Of a stretch of DNA of 64,000 nt, positions 52,088 to 62,020 are shown piece after piece. Position 1 is the first letter of the stretch, and each line of letters starts with the position of its first letter. The position numbers and the translations under genes are program-made. The stretch is from Bacillota bacterium (GTDB lineage Bacteria; Bacillota; Bacilli; Paenibacillales; NBRC-103111): contig JAEWIS010000031.1 of the NCBI GenBank assembly GCA_023386955.1, forward strand, positions 1 to 64,000. Reading direction: 5' to 3'. The notes below the pieces were generated by a model that was not told the origin of the DNA, did no database searches, and saw nothing but the letters and a program-made list of their open reading frames with translations.

Positions 52088-53857
52088 ATGTCTTCATCGA
52101 AACCAAAATTCAAGCTCCCCCTCCGGGAGTATGCGGGGCTTCTGGCGCAATACCTGATCCCCCAATGGCCCGCCATGACCGCTCTTGGGCTGCTGCTACT
52201 CTCTGGCATCGCCATGCAGCTGATCAGCCCCCAGCTGATCCGGTATTTTATCGACACGGCCCAGTCGGGCCAGGGCGGTGAGAAGCTGATGCAGGCGGCC
52301 TTGTGGTTTATCGGCTTGTCCGTGCTGACCCAGGGTGTCCGTGTCATCGCTGCCTACATCGGAGAAAATGTGGGCTGGACCGCCACCAACCAGCTTCGCA
52401 GCGAGGTAGCCGCCCACTGTCTGAAGCTGGATATGTCCTTTCACAAGAAACATACCTCCGGGTCCATCATCGAACGGGTAGACGGGGATATTAATGCCTT
52501 GGGCAACTTCTTTTCCAACTTCGTTATTCTTCTATTAAGCAATATGGTGTTGATGACCGGTATCCTGATTTTGCTGTTCCGGGAAAATGTTCTGATCGGC
52601 GCTGTGATGACTATTTTCGTTATCTTCGCCCTGACAGTCATCCAGCGCATCCGGCGTTACGCCGCCCCCATGTGGACCAAAATGCGCCAGATCAGCGCCG
52701 AATTCTACGGGTTTCTGGGAGAGCATCTGGAGGGCACCGAGGATACCCGGGCCAATGGAGCCACTGCCTATGTGCTGCATCGTTTCCACAGCCTGCTGCG
52801 CACCTGGCTGCCGATCCGCATCCGGGCGTTTTTCGGCTTCGCCGCCATGTGGATCACCGCCATTGTGGTATTTGCCCTGGGGAATGCCATGGCCTTCGGC
52901 ATCAGCGCCTATCTGTGGCGGCAAGGGAGCATTACCATCGGCGCTGTGTATATGGTTTTTCACTATACGGAGCTCCTGGCTCAGCCCATCGAAAAAATCC
53001 GCCAGCAGCTGGAGGATCTGCAGAAGGCGGATGCCAGCATCACCCGGATCCGGGAGCTGCTGGGGACCGAGTCCTTGATCCGGGACGGCGACAGCGGCAG
53101 ATTGCTTCCGGAGGGTGCGCTGTCGGTGGAGTTCCGCAGCGTCACCTTTGGCTACGAGGAGGATAACACTACTCTGGAGGGACTGAACTTCCGGCTCGAG
53201 CCGGGGAAGGTGCTGGGGCTTTTGGGCCGGACGGGAAGCGGCAAGTCCACCACTGCCCGGCTGCTGCTTCGTTTCTATGATCCCGGGGAAGGAGCCATTC
53301 TTCTGGGGGATACGGATATCCGGGAGGTGCGCCTGCATGATCTGCGCAGCCGGATCGGCTTCGTTACGCAGAATATTGAGATTTTTCAAGGAACGGTCCG
53401 GGATAACCTGACCTTCTACGATTCCAGCATTGACGACACCCTGATCCGGCAGGTACTGGAGGAGCTGGGGCTTGGCAACTGGCTAGCCTCCCTGCCCAAG
53501 GGTCTCGACACCCTCCTGGAATCCGGAGGCGGGGGTTTATCCGCAGGGGAAGCGCAGCTCTTGGCTTTCGCCCGGGTATTCCTGAAGAACCCGGGACTGG
53601 TGGTGCTGGACGAAGCCTCCTCCCGGCTGGACCCGGCCACTGAGCAGCTGCTGGAGCGTGCAGTGAACAGGCTTTTGAAGGACCGCACCTGCATCATCAT
53701 CGCTCACCGACTCTCCACCATCCAGCGGGCCGATGATATTCTGATGCTGGATGACGGGCGGATCGGCGAACACGGCAAACGGCTTGCGCTGCTGGCCGAT
53801 CCCGGCTCCCGGTTCAGCCGGGTGATGGAAGCCGGACTTGAGGAGGTGCTCGTCTAA
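52088..53857 (+). CDS. ABC exporter half-transporter (subunit A)
   Basis: A 589-residue ABC half-transporter. Six helices fill about residues 20-310. The ATPase domain has Walker A GRTGSGKSTTARLL (about 379), Q-loop VTQNIE, signature LSAGEAQ, Walker B LVVLDEAS (catalytic Glu present) and H-loop IIAHRLS. The ATG at 52088 follows GGGAGG by 10 nt. Its stop overlaps the start of the next subunit in TAATGA. Together they form a heterodimer with one normal and one degenerate ATP site. Exported substrate unknown (drugs, peptides or lipids). Confidence 0.93.
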   Translation: MSSSKPKFKLPLREYAGLLAQYLIPQWPAMTALGLLLLSGIAMQLISPQLIRYFIDTAQSGQGGEKLMQAALWFIGLSVLTQGVRVIAAYIGENVGWTATNQLRSEVAAHCLKLDMSFHKKHTSGSIIERVDGDINALGNFFSNFVILLLSNMVLMTGILILLFRENVLIGAVMTIFVIFALTVIQRIRRYAAPMWTKMRQISAEFYGFLGEHLEGTEDTRANGATAYVLHRFHSLLRTWLPIRIRAFFGFAAMWITAIVVFALGNAMAFGISAYLWRQGSITIGAVYMVFHYTELLAQPIEKIRQQLEDLQKADASITRIRELLGTESLIRDGDSGRLLPEGALSVEFRSVTFGYEEDNTTLEGLNFRLEPGKVLGLLGRTGSGKSTTARLLLRFYDPGEGAILLGDTDIREVRLHDLRSRIGFVTQNIEIFQGTVRDNLTFYDSSIDDTLIRQVLEELGLGNWLASLPKGLDTLLESGGGGLSAGEAQLLAFARVFLKNPGLVVLDEASSRLDPATEQLLERAVNRLLKDRTCIIIAHRLSTIQRADDILMLDDGRIGEHGKRLALLADPGSRFSRVMEAGLEEVLV

Positions 53858-55695
53858 TGAAAGCAACATCCGCTCAAACCGCAGCCGGAAACCGGCGCTT
53901 CAGCACCTTCCGGCTTTTTATGGGACTTATCCGTTATACGCCTTGGCTGTACAGCTGGAACCTGTTCAACTGGATTCTCATCACGCTTGTGCCGATTCTC
54001 CCCGGTTTGGTTACCAAGGAATTCTTCGATATCCTCTCCGGGGCATCGACCACCGGCTTTAATGTGGCAACGGTCATCGCTCTGCTGCTGGCTTCGGCTA
54101 TGGCCCGGGTCGCCGCCATTCTCGTCGGCTTCCTCTCCGACGTCCACTTCCGCTTCCGGGCTGCGGGACTCCTGCGCCGCAATATGCTGGAGCATATTCT
54201 CCGGGAGCCGGGGGCCAAAGCCATTCCCGGATCGCCGGGTGAAGCCATCAGCCAGTTCCGGGACGACGTGGAGCAGGTGGAGGAAGCGGTAAGCTGGTCC
54301 GTTGACGCCATCAGCATGATCTTTTTTGCCGCGGTATCCGTATATATCCTGGCCCGGATCGATGCCCAAATGACCCTGTGGGTATTCCTGCCTCTGGTTG
54401 TGGTTGTGGCGCTGGCCCAGCTTTCCACCGGTTGGCTGCAAAAGTACCGTGCCGCCAGCCGCGAGGCCACCAGCCAGGTGACGGGGGCCATCAGTGAGAT
54501 GTTCACCTCTGTCCAGGCCATCCAGGTGGCAGGCGCAGAAGACCGGGTAATCGGTCAATTCCGGGAGCTGAATGATACCCGGCGCAAGTCCATGCTGAAG
54601 GATAAGCTGTTCAGTCAGGCGCTGGACTCGGTTTTTTCCAACACGGTGAATCTGGGAACGGGCTTCATTCTGATCCTGGCCGGACAAAAGATGCAAAACG
54701 GCACCTTCCAGGTGGGGGATTTTGCGCTGTTCGTTTATTATCTGAATTTCGTCACCACCTTCATCCAGAATTTCGGCAAGTTCCTGACCTACTACAAACA
54801 AAGCACGGTTTCCACCGAACGGATGGGAGCGCTGCTCCAAGGGGCGTCCGGGGAAAAGCTCATCACCAAGGCCCCGCTTTATTTGCGAGGAGAGCTGCCT
54901 GGACCTGCTGAGATTGCGTCGGAGGCGGTGCCCGGCACCGCCTTTAAGGGATCTGCCGCGGCTGCCGGTTTGGCGCTGGACGAGCTGAAGGTGGCGGGTT
55001 TAACGTTCATGTATCCTGCGACCGGACGGGGAATCAGTGAGATTGATTTTACACTGCAAAAGGGCTCCTTCACCGTCGTCACCGGCCGGATCGGATCAGG
55101 CAAAACCACGCTGGTCCGCACGCTGCTTGGGCTGCTCCCTCCCGATGGCGGACAGGTATTGTGGAACGGGCGTCAGGTAGAGGACCCGGGCAATTTCTTC
55201 GTCCCGCCGGTGAGCGCATATACCCCGCAGGTGCCCCGGCTGTACAGCGACACCTTAACGGAAAATATCCTCCTGGGCCTGCCCAACGAGGGCGGACGGC
55301 TGCAGGAGGCGGTGCACGCGGCGGTGCTGGAGCATGACGTGGAGGAGCTGCATCTGGGTCTGGACACAGTTATCGGCCCTCGGGGCGTGAAGCTTTCCGG
55401 CGGTCAGGCCCAGCGTACGGCGGCCGCGCGGATGTTTGCCCGGGAGGCGGAGCTGTACGTCTTCGACGACCTGTCCAGCGCGCTGGACGTGGAGACAGAG
55501 CAGAAGCTGTGGGAGCGGCTGTTTGCCGGGCGGAAGGCCGCTTGCCTGGTGGTCTCCCACCGCAAGGCGGTGCTGCAGCATGCCGACCGGATTCTGCTCC
55601 TGAAGGACGGCCGGCTCCACGCCTCAGGAACTCTGGCGGAGCTGTTGGACACGAATGAGGAAATGCGGCGACTGTGGAGCGGGGAAATTTCGTAA
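53857..55695 (+). CDS. ABC exporter half-transporter (subunit B, degenerate site)
   Basis: A 612-residue half-transporter. Six helices occupy about 25-310. The ATPase has Walker A GRIGSGKTTLVRTL (about 412), signature LSGGQAQ and H-loop VVSHRKA. The Walker B catalytic Glu is Asp538 (YVFDDLSS), the known hallmark of the degenerate half in heterodimeric exporters. It overlaps subunit A by 1 bp and is translated with it. A linker of about 70 residues between membrane and ATPase domains (about 330-385) is longer than usual. Confidence 0.93.
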   Translation: MKATSAQTAAGNRRFSTFRLFMGLIRYTPWLYSWNLFNWILITLVPILPGLVTKEFFDILSGASTTGFNVATVIALLLASAMARVAAILVGFLSDVHFRFRAAGLLRRNMLEHILREPGAKAIPGSPGEAISQFRDDVEQVEEAVSWSVDAISMIFFAAVSVYILARIDAQMTLWVFLPLVVVVALAQLSTGWLQKYRAASREATSQVTGAISEMFTSVQAIQVAGAEDRVIGQFRELNDTRRKSMLKDKLFSQALDSVFSNTVNLGTGFILILAGQKMQNGTFQVGDFALFVYYLNFVTTFIQNFGKFLTYYKQSTVSTERMGALLQGASGEKLITKAPLYLRGELPGPAEIASEAVPGTAFKGSAAAAGLALDELKVAGLTFMYPATGRGISEIDFTLQKGSFTVVTGRIGSGKTTLVRTLLGLLPPDGGQVLWNGRQVEDPGNFFVPPVSAYTPQVPRLYSDTLTENILLGLPNEGGRLQEAVHAAVLEHDVEELHLGLDTVIGPRGVKLSGGQAQRTAAARMFAREAELYVFDDLSSALDVETEQKLWERLFAGRKAACLVVSHRKAVLQHADRILLLKDGRLHASGTLAELLDTNEEMRRLWSGEIS

Positions 55696-55820
55696 ACTAG
55701 AATGTGCGGGGCAGGTACTATGGGAAAGCACTTTGGGGACGCATTATCCATAGGCACTAGAAGTTTGTCCGGGAAGTGAGTTTTGCCGCCAACCGATTCC
55801 CGCCCGCCTGCCTGCCTTCA

Positions 55821-56007
55821 TCTAACGGACACCATGGATCTTATTTAGCTTAAAACCTGCCTTTTGCAAATCTTACGGACACCACAGCCGTTATTTGGCA
55901 CTTTCCTTCTCCTGCTCAGGGTTTTGGGGAGGAATAAGGTCTCTCCAGTCCGTAAGTTCCCCAAAAACGCAATTTTCCGCTAAATAAGGTCTCTCCCGTC
56001 CGTTACG
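55821..56007. repeat. Four-box intergenic element (copy 10)
   Basis: Forward boxes at 55821 and 55871 (TCTAACGGACACC...TTATTT), reverse boxes at 55931 and 55981 (AATAAGGTCTCTC...GTCCG); spacing 50, 60 and 50 bp, length 187 bp. Within the 985-bp gap 55696-56680 it is followed by a 25-bp direct repeat (near 56034 and 56095) and the pflB control region. Confidence 0.9.
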
Positions 56008-56210
56008 CCGACTTGCAAGACCGTACGCCTGCCGCCATCACGTTGCGACTGCTCGCGCATCCACACGTCTGTCTGCCAGCTCATCACGACTACTCGCCAT
56101 CACGTTGCGACTGCTCGCGCGTTCGCTACCCCTACCGCTAATCCGTACGCTTGCCCGCGAGTTACTGCTTGCTTCCAAGGCCGCGGCGCCTTCCCCACCC
56201 TACAAACGGC

Positions 56211-56237
56211 ACCCCTGGCCCCCATACCAGGGGTTTT
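56211..56237 (+). terminator. Hairpin with T-run upstream of pflB
   Basis: ACCCCTGG pairs with CCAGGGGT and runs into TTTTATT on the plus strand. It probably ends read-through from the exporter genes before the pfl promoter region. Confidence 0.6.
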
Positions 56238-56480
56238 ATTGGCTTGCGCCCCGGTAAACGGATGTGTAAAGGCCAGGCGGAGCGGGTAATACTCTTTAGT
56301 GAATGTCTGCTTTGTGGTATGATATTAATCACAGCATCTAACAATTGTCACACTATTCAATCATTTTACCCAAGCTATGCGCTTTCATCCTCCAACTGTG
56401 TCTTTCTGTTATACTGTTTTCTGAATTCTGTTTCATTTCCATGGGAATGACGAAACTTGTCAAAAATCGATTTGAGGACT

Positions 56481-56498
56481 TTGTGACCGTTTTCACAA
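56481..56498. promoter_or_regulatory. Rex/Fnr-like operator 1 upstream of pflB
   Basis: TTGTGACCGTTTTCACAA matches the Rex pattern TTGTGAA-N4-TTCACAA in 13 of 14 positions, and the Fnr/Crp pattern TGTGA-N6-TCACA exactly (56482-56497). Both regulators control fermentation genes by redox state or oxygen. Confidence 0.75.
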
Positions 56499-56556
56499 CC
56501 TTATTTTTCCACCCTTGCGCCTCAAGGATTTGCTTTTGATTCGAAGAATTCGTTAT

Positions 56557-56574
56557 TTGTAATGATTTTCACAA
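56557..56574. promoter_or_regulatory. Rex-like operator 2 upstream of pflB
   Basis: TTGTAATGATTTTCACAA matches the Rex pattern in 12 of 14 positions. Its centre is 76 bp from operator 1, about seven helical turns. It lies nearer the likely promoter around 56600-56630. Confidence 0.6.
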
Positions 56575-56680
56575 ATACGTCACGAATGACCTCTTTTCAA
56601 AACAGCTAAACCGTATTATTCTATAGTCATAAGAACTGTATCAATAATTTAAATTATCTGTTTTCGGGAGGGTGACCGCA

Positions 56681-58909
56681 ATGAAACAATGGGACGGATT
56701 CCAAGGCGGCGCATGGGAAAAGGAAATTAACGTAAGAGACTTTATTCAACAAAACGTAACTGTATATACAGGTGACGATGCTTTCCTGGCACCAGCCACG
56801 GATGCAACCAACCAATTGTGGAAGCAAGTCATGGATCTCTCGAAGCAAGAACGGGATAACGGCGGCGTGCTGGATATGGATACCGAGGTGGTTTCCACTA
56901 TTACCTCCCACGGCCCCGGCTACCTGAACAAGGACCTGGAAACTGTTGTCGGCGTTCAAACTGACAAACCCTTCAAACGGTCCCTGCAGCCCTTCGGCGG
57001 TATCCGCATGGCAGAGCAAGCCTGCGAATCCTACGGCTTCAAGGTAAGTGAAGAAGTCAGCCGTATTTTCTCCGACATCCGCAAAACTCATAACCAAGGC
57101 GTATTCGATGCCTATACCGACGAAATGAAGCTGGCCCGTAAGGCCGCCATCATCACCGGTCTTCCCGACGCTTACGGCCGCGGCCGGATTATCGGCGACT
57201 ACCGCCGCGTTGCTCTTTACGGTATCGATCACCTGATCGCCGAGAAAAAGAAGGACCTTTCCAACACTGGCCTGCGTACCCTGAGCGATGACATCATCCG
57301 CCTGCGTGAAGAGCTGAACGAGCAAATCCGCGCTTTGAGCGAGCTGAAGAAGCTGGGCAAGGCTTACGGCTTCGACCTGTCCCAGCCGGCACAAACTGCC
57401 AAGGAAGCTTTCCAATGGCTGTACCTGGGTTACCTGGCTGCCATCAAGGAACAAAACGGCGCTGCCATGAGCTTGGGCCGCACCTCCACCTTCCTGGACA
57501 TTTATGTAGAACGCGACCTGAAAGCAGGCGTCATGACCGAGCAACAAGCTCAAGAGCTGGTTGACCACTTCGTTATGAAGCTGCGTCTGGTGAAGTTTGC
57601 ACGGACTCCGGAATACAACGAGCTGTTCAGCGGCGACCCCACCTGGGTAACCGAATCCATCGGCGGTGTAGGCATGGATGGCCGTCCGCTGGTCACCAAG
57701 AGCTCTTTCCGTTTCCTGCACACCCTCGACAACCTGGGCCCGTCCCCGGAGCCGAACCTGACTGTGCTCTGGTCGACTCATCTGCCGGAAGGCTTCAAGG
57801 ACTATTGTGCCAAGATGTCCATCAAAACCAGCGCTATCCAGTATGAGTCCGATGATCTCATGCGCAACGAGTTCGGCGACGACTACGCCATCGCCTGCTG
57901 CGTATCCGCTATGCGTGTCGGCAAGCAAATGCAATTCTTCGGCGCCCGCGCCAACCTGGCCAAGGCTCTCCTGTACGCCATCAACGGCGGTGTGGACGAA
58001 AAGCTGAAGATTCAAGTTGGTCCGACCTTCGCTCCTATTACTTCCGAGTACCTGAACTTCGACGAAGTGATGAAGCGGTTTGACGATATGATGGAGTGGC
58101 TGGCCGAGCTGTACATCAACACTCTGAACTGCATTCACTACATGCATGACAAATACAGCTACGAGCGCATCGAAATGGCTCTGCATGACACCCATATCCT
58201 GCGCACCATGGCAACCGGTATCGCCGGCTTGTCCGTAGCGGCTGACTCCCTGTCCGCCATCAAGTACGGCAAGGTCAAGACCATCCGTGACGATAACGGC
58301 CTGGTTGTAGACTTCACCACCGAAGGCGAGTTCCCGAAATACGGCAACAACGATGACCGTGTGGACCAACTCGCAGTGCAACTGGTAGAATCCTTCATGA
58401 CCAAGCTGCGCAAGCACAAGACCTACCGGGATTCCGTACATTCCATGTCCATTCTGACCATCACCTCCAACGTGGTGTATGGCAAGAAAACCGGTAACAC
58501 TCCGGACGGACGCCGTGCCGGAGAACCGTTCGCACCTGGCGCTAACCCGATGCACGGCCGCGACGAGAAGGGCGCATTGGCTTCCTTGTCCTCCGTCTCC
58601 AAGCTGCCTTACCAAGCATCCGTAGACGGCATTTCTAACACCTTCTCCATCGTGCCGCATGCACTGGGCAAGGATGACCATTCTCAAATCAAAAACCTGG
58701 TTGCCATTCTGGACGGTTATGCCGTGAAGCAAGGCCACCACTTGAACATCAACGTGTTCAACCGCGAGACCCTGACGGACGCTATGGAGCATCCGGAGAA
58801 GTACCCGCAGCTGACCATCCGGGTATCCGGCTATGCCGTTAACTTCATCAAGCTGACCCGCGAACAACAGCAAGACGTCATCAACCGTACCTTCCACAGC
58901 AGCCTGTAA
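56681..58909 (+). CDS. pflB: Formate acetyltransferase (pyruvate formate-lyase)
   Basis: A 742-residue glycyl radical enzyme splitting pyruvate with CoA to acetyl-CoA and formate in anaerobic growth. The catalytic pair C406/C407 lies in [13 protein letters not shown]. The radical Gly717 lies in RVSGYAVNF near the end, as in E. coli. GGAGG is 9 nt before the ATG at 56681; the GTG three codons earlier is rejected. Two Rex/Fnr-like sites lie upstream, which suggests anaerobic induction. pflA follows, but a terminator lies between. Codon use is very regular, as in highly expressed genes. Confidence 0.97.
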   Translation: MKQWDGFQGGAWEKEINVRDFIQQNVTVYTGDDAFLAPATDATNQLWKQVMDLSKQERDNGGVLDMDTEVVSTITSHGPGYLNKDLETVVGVQTDKPFKRSLQPFGGIRMAEQACESYGFKVSEEVSRIFSDIRKTHNQGVFDAYTDEMKLARKAAIITGLPDAYGRGRIIGDYRRVALYGIDHLIAEKKKDLSNTGLRTLSDDIIRLREELNEQIRALSELKKLGKAYGFDLSQPAQTAKEAFQWLYLGYLAAIKEQNGAAMSLGRTSTFLDIYVERDLKAGVMTEQQAQELVDHFVMKLRLVKFARTPEYNELFSGDPTWVTESIGGVGMDGRPLVTKSSFRFLHTLDNLGPSPEPNLTVLWSTHLPEGFKDYCAKMSIKTSAIQYESDDLMRNEFGDDYAIACCVSAMRVGKQMQFFGARANLAKALLYAINGGVDEKLKIQVGPTFAPITSEYLNFDEVMKRFDDMMEWLAELYINTLNCIHYMHDKYSYERIEMALHDTHILRTMATGIAGLSVAADSLSAIKYGKVKTIRDDNGLVVDFTTEGEFPKYGNNDDRVDQLAVQLVESFMTKLRKHKTYRDSVHSMSILTITSNVVYGKKTGNTPDGRRAGEPFAPGANPMHGRDEKGALASLSSVSKLPYQASVDGISNTFSIVPHALGKDDHSQIKNLVAILDGYAVKQGHHLNINVFNRETLTDAMEHPEKYPQLTIRVSGYAVNFIKLTREQQQDVINRTFHSSL

Positions 58910-58940
58910 AACAACACGAAACGGAAGGCCCTCGAAAAGC

Positions 58941-58974
58941 CCGGAATGCGCCGCGTGCGTATTCCGGATTTTTT
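58941..58974 (+). terminator. Terminator between pflB and pflA
   Basis: CCGGAATGCG pairs with CGTATTCCGG around a short loop and is followed by ATTTTTT. It would make pflB mRNA more abundant than pflA mRNA. Confidence 0.85.
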
Positions 58975-59153
58975 CCCCGGGGGGAACCGGCGTAAACCGG
59001 GAGGTTTATCCGGCTGCATCATATATGCAATACATCTCAATGACTGCAAGAAAGCACACTTGAATTTTTTCGCAAAATAGACTACTGGACACCCGGGTTT
59101 ACGCATGCTATGCTGACGGCTTGGGATGATGTTCATAAAGGAGGCGGCATACG

Positions 59154-59912
59154 ATGAAGGGAAATATCCATTCCATTGAAACCTTCGGTACCGTAGACGG
59201 GCCCGGTATTCGCTATGTGGTGTTCACCCAGGGCTGTCTGCTTCGCTGCTTATACTGCCACAATGCGGATACATGGGAAATCGGCACGGGCAAGGTGATG
59301 ACAACGGATGAGATTATGGCTGATTTCGAAAGCTACCTTCCTTTCATCGAAGCTTCCGGCGGCGGAATTACCGTCAGCGGCGGCGAGCCGTTGCTCCAGA
59401 TGGATTTTATGGTTGACCTGTTCCGCAAGTGCAAGGCCCGCGGCATTCATACTACCGTGGACAGCTCCGGCGGCTGCTACAGCACCGAAGAAGGATTTCA
59501 GGCCAAGCTGAAGGAGCTGATCCAGTATACGGATCTGGTTCTGCTGGACCTGAAGCATCTGGACGACGATGCCCACCGCAAGCTTACCGGACGGAGCAAC
59601 GCCAACATTCTGCAATTTGCCCGTTTTCTTTCGGATAACAAGGTGCCTGTGTGGGTGCGCCATGTGCTGGTTCCCGGCTGGACCGACAGCGAGGATCATC
59701 TGCGGCGGATGGGGGAATTTATCAAGACCCTGGAGAATGTCAAGAAAATCGAGATTCTTCCTTACCACAAGCTGGGTGTCTACAAATGGAAAACCCTGGG
59801 CTACAAGTATGCTCTGGAAAATGTGGAGCCGCCTTCAGCCGAAAGCGTCCAGCTTGCCAAAGAGCTGCTTGGTGCCGCGGATTCCACTTTATCCGGCTCT
59901 GCAGCTAAATAA
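59154..59912 (+). CDS. pflA: Pyruvate formate-lyase activating enzyme
   Basis: A 252-residue radical SAM enzyme that makes the glycyl radical on PflB. The [4Fe-4S] ligands form C28-x3-C32-x2-C35 in QGCLLRCLYCHN. Further radical SAM signatures are GGGITVSGGEPLLQ (about 66-79) and LLDLKHLDDDAHRKLTG. AAAGGAGG precedes the ATG. It lies 244 bp after pflB, so it can be read through or have its own start. Confidence 0.96.
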   Translation: MKGNIHSIETFGTVDGPGIRYVVFTQGCLLRCLYCHNADTWEIGTGKVMTTDEIMADFESYLPFIEASGGGITVSGGEPLLQMDFMVDLFRKCKARGIHTTVDSSGGCYSTEEGFQAKLKELIQYTDLVLLDLKHLDDDAHRKLTGRSNANILQFARFLSDNKVPVWVRHVLVPGWTDSEDHLRRMGEFIKTLENVKKIEILPYHKLGVYKWKTLGYKYALENVEPPSAESVQLAKELLGAADSTLSGSAAK

Positions 59913-59923
59913 ATGAATACAAC

Positions 59924-60010
59924 AAAGCCGGGACTGCCCTTGGGCGTGCTTGCAAACTCCTCAAGCGGATTTGCAAACACGGCTTAATGGGGCTGGCCCG
60001 GCTTTTCATC
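59924..60010 (+). terminator. Probable terminator after pflA
   Basis: AAGCCGGG (near 59928) pairs with CCCGGCTT (near 59998) followed by TTCATCATTTT. The loop is long and holds a smaller GCTTGCAAA/TTTGCAA stem. Confidence 0.5.
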
Positions 60011-60049
60011 ATTTTCTTTGCTTGAAGCGCGAATACAGGAGGTGCGCCC

Positions 60050-60538
60050 ATGTGGCCTTCCCGTCCGAAACACCCCCGTAATGCCCAATCCGCATCCTTG
60101 CCGGAGAACGAACCACGCCCGACCATTCCGCTGCCTGCCGAAGTCTATGTGGATCAGGACGCGGTTTCCGCAGGTCTTACCCAATTGGCCCATTGGCTGG
60201 ATGAAAAATATGAGGAGTTCGTAGCCGGCGGCGGTCTGGACCGTCTGCCCGGCAAGGGCAAACCCCTCACGGTGCCCACAGGGGATGTGATGAACACCAT
60301 CCTGAAGCAGGCCGGCGTCCCCCACCCTTGGGTGCTCCTGAGGCTAACCATCAAGGAATCCATCGAGGATATCGCACATCTGTTGAAGCGTGCACCGGAT
60401 GATCCATCCATTGACGGACAGCTGGCGGAGGTGAACAAACGCATTGTCCAATACAATGTGGAGTCTCCGAGTATGGCATTACACAGGCGGAAGCTTACGC
60501 GGGAGAATATCCGGGCTGAGCTGGAGAAGTGGAAGTAA
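60050..60538 (+). CDS. DUF1992 (DnaJ homologue C28-like) protein
   Basis: A 162-residue soluble protein. The DUF1992 domain core is present: LDEKYEEFVAGGGLDRLPGKGKPL (about 49-72; the family motif is G-x-F-D-N-L-P-G-x-G-K-P-L). A helical C-terminal half follows. The N-terminal 30 residues are polar and Pro-rich. AGGAGG lies about 8 nt before the ATG. Members are found near chaperone or membrane genes in other species; no function is established. It stands alone here. Confidence 0.87.
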   Translation: MWPSRPKHPRNAQSASLPENEPRPTIPLPAEVYVDQDAVSAGLTQLAHWLDEKYEEFVAGGGLDRLPGKGKPLTVPTGDVMNTILKQAGVPHPWVLLRLTIKESIEDIAHLLKRAPDDPSIDGQLAEVNKRIVQYNVESPSMALHRRKLTRENIRAELEKWK

Positions 60539-60600
60539 CTGTTTAATTCTATCGCGGGTGCCTGCCGTACCCTCGCGGCTGCCCGAATCAGCGGATACAT

Positions 60601-60727
60601 CGATGGGCAGCTGAAGTTAACGGGTGAGCCGATGGACAGCTTAAGTTGGCGGGTTGCGCCGATGAGTAGCTTAAGTTAGCAGCATGAGCCGATAGAAAGC
60701 TTAGGTTAGCGGGTTGCGCCGATAGGC
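60601..60727. repeat. 30-bp tandem repeat
   Basis: About four copies of a 30-bp unit (CGATGGACAGCTTAAGTT...GGGTTGCGC) start at 60601, 60630, 60660 and 60690, with a partial fifth at 60720. The gap 60539-61095 holds this array, the class C element and a T/C-rich stretch, but no supported gene. Confidence 0.8.
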
Positions 60728-60756
60728 TGGGTAATATGTGGGGAGGCATATCGTTG

Positions 60757-60943
60757 GGCAACTGCAAAAGTGCAGTTAATTCTACCCGTTCATCCGATTT
60801 CAGCCTGTCTAACTGCAAAAGTGCAGTTATTTCTCTAAATACACGGGAAATGACCCTGAAGTAAGCAAAATAACTGCACTTTTGCAGAATGCGACCGCGA
60901 CGGGTTATTATCGGGAGAAATAGATGCACTTTTGCATTTCACG
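60757..60943. repeat. Four-box intergenic element, class C (palindromic boxes)
   Basis: Boxes built on CTGCAAAAGTGCAG lie at about 60757 and 60808 (forward, ...GTTATTT) and 60867 and 60917 (reverse, AAATA...). Spacing is 51, 59 and 50 bp, almost the same as the other copies, although the box sequence is unrelated and itself palindromic. Confidence 0.82.
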
Positions 60944-61095
60944 GCACCTTGCCAGCATATTTAACTCACCTTCAACCTAATTTCGCCCTCCCTTTCCCCC
61001 GCTTCCATCCACCTTTAATCTACTTTCAACCCGCCTTTACCCCCACTTTCAACTTACCTTTCTCGCCGCTTTACCGCAGCAGCATGTTTCCCGTT

Positions 61096-61992
61096 TTATA
61101 CGAAGGCGTCCCTTCCGATTTTAGCCATTATCCCTCTCAGCTCCGATGAGCTCACACCCCCGGAGGTTCTTTGCGCTGACGGAAACCCAATAGGTCCGGG
61201 CAGATTCCAGGGGCTGCCGCCATATTGTGCGGGGAGAGGCTGGTTCCAACCGCTTCCCCCGATTATGGTGCGGTACAGCTTCGGGTAATCCGGGTGGACC
61301 ACGATATCCATCAGATAAGCGGAGGTCTGGCTGAAGGGACGGCGCTTCCGGTTTAAGGACTCGATAATCTCCCCGCCCGTTTTGATGCCAATGCCATGTC
61401 CATAATAGAGACCGTTAAACATCAGCAGCACATTCTCCCCCTGCCATTCCGGGTGGTCCGGCGAAACATCGGGATTCTTGAAATACTGCACATCTCCCGG
61501 CACCGCATCCTGAGGTTTTTTGGAATCCACCAGCATCAGGTCCTCATCATAGTGCCAATCGTACAAAAGCAGTCCTCCGAACCACAGGTTAAACAGCCCG
61601 TCCCCAAGACTGTCCAGCATGCCTTTGTACAGCACAATCACCATGGCCGTCGCACACTCAAAGGCATACAGCGGCCCTTCCTGAAAAATATTGCGGATCC
61701 CGTCTGCAGGGGTCACATTCGGCAGAAGCCGGAAGCCCCCCCTTTCATCCCGCCTCCAATACAGGGGATTGCAGCGGGAATCCCGGAACACCGCAAATTG
61801 GGCTCCGCTTGTCTGCAAGGCCTGAGCCGCCTCTGTAAGCAGGACCCTGGTGCGGAGCTCAAAGCCCAGCTCCTCCCATGAAGCATACCGGTACATAGTC
61901 TGTTGGCCGGCCTTCATCCAGAAAATCTCCGTCTCCGCAGGAGTCGCTCCCGCCGGCGGCTGGTTTGCTATTACACCTTTAACCTCAATCAC
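61096..61992 (-). CDS. tgl: Protein-glutamine gamma-glutamyltransferase (spore coat)
   Basis: A 298-residue transglutaminase of the Bacillus Tgl type, which cross-links spore coat proteins such as GerQ. The catalytic Cys113 lies in LYAFECATAMVIVLYK. Family segments ENVLLMFNGLYYGHGIGIK and LLLYDWHYDEDLML are clear. It starts at a GTG (61992) with GGAGGGGG about 10 nt before it. About 50 residues beyond the usual Bacillus length extend its C-terminus and are Gly/Ser/Pro-rich. It marks the host as a spore former. Confidence 0.93.
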   Translation of the reverse strand: MIEVKGVIANQPPAGATPAETEIFWMKAGQQTMYRYASWEELGFELRTRVLLTEAAQALQTSGAQFAVFRDSRCNPLYWRRDERGGFRLLPNVTPADGIRNIFQEGPLYAFECATAMVIVLYKGMLDSLGDGLFNLWFGGLLLYDWHYDEDLMLVDSKKPQDAVPGDVQYFKNPDVSPDHPEWQGENVLLMFNGLYYGHGIGIKTGGEIIESLNRKRRPFSQTSAYLMDIVVHPDYPKLYRTIIGGSGWNQPLPAQYGGSPWNLPGPIGFPSAQRTSGGVSSSELRGIMAKIGRDAFV

Positions 61993-62020
61993 GCTGTTTT
62001 CGCCCCCTCCTGTAGCATGA

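Noticed and set aside
56654..58897. 747-codon open frame antisense to pflB
   Set aside because: It mirrors the sense gene in a high-GC sequence with regular codon use; no ribosome site, no recognisable domain, and the sense strand encodes a complete PflB.
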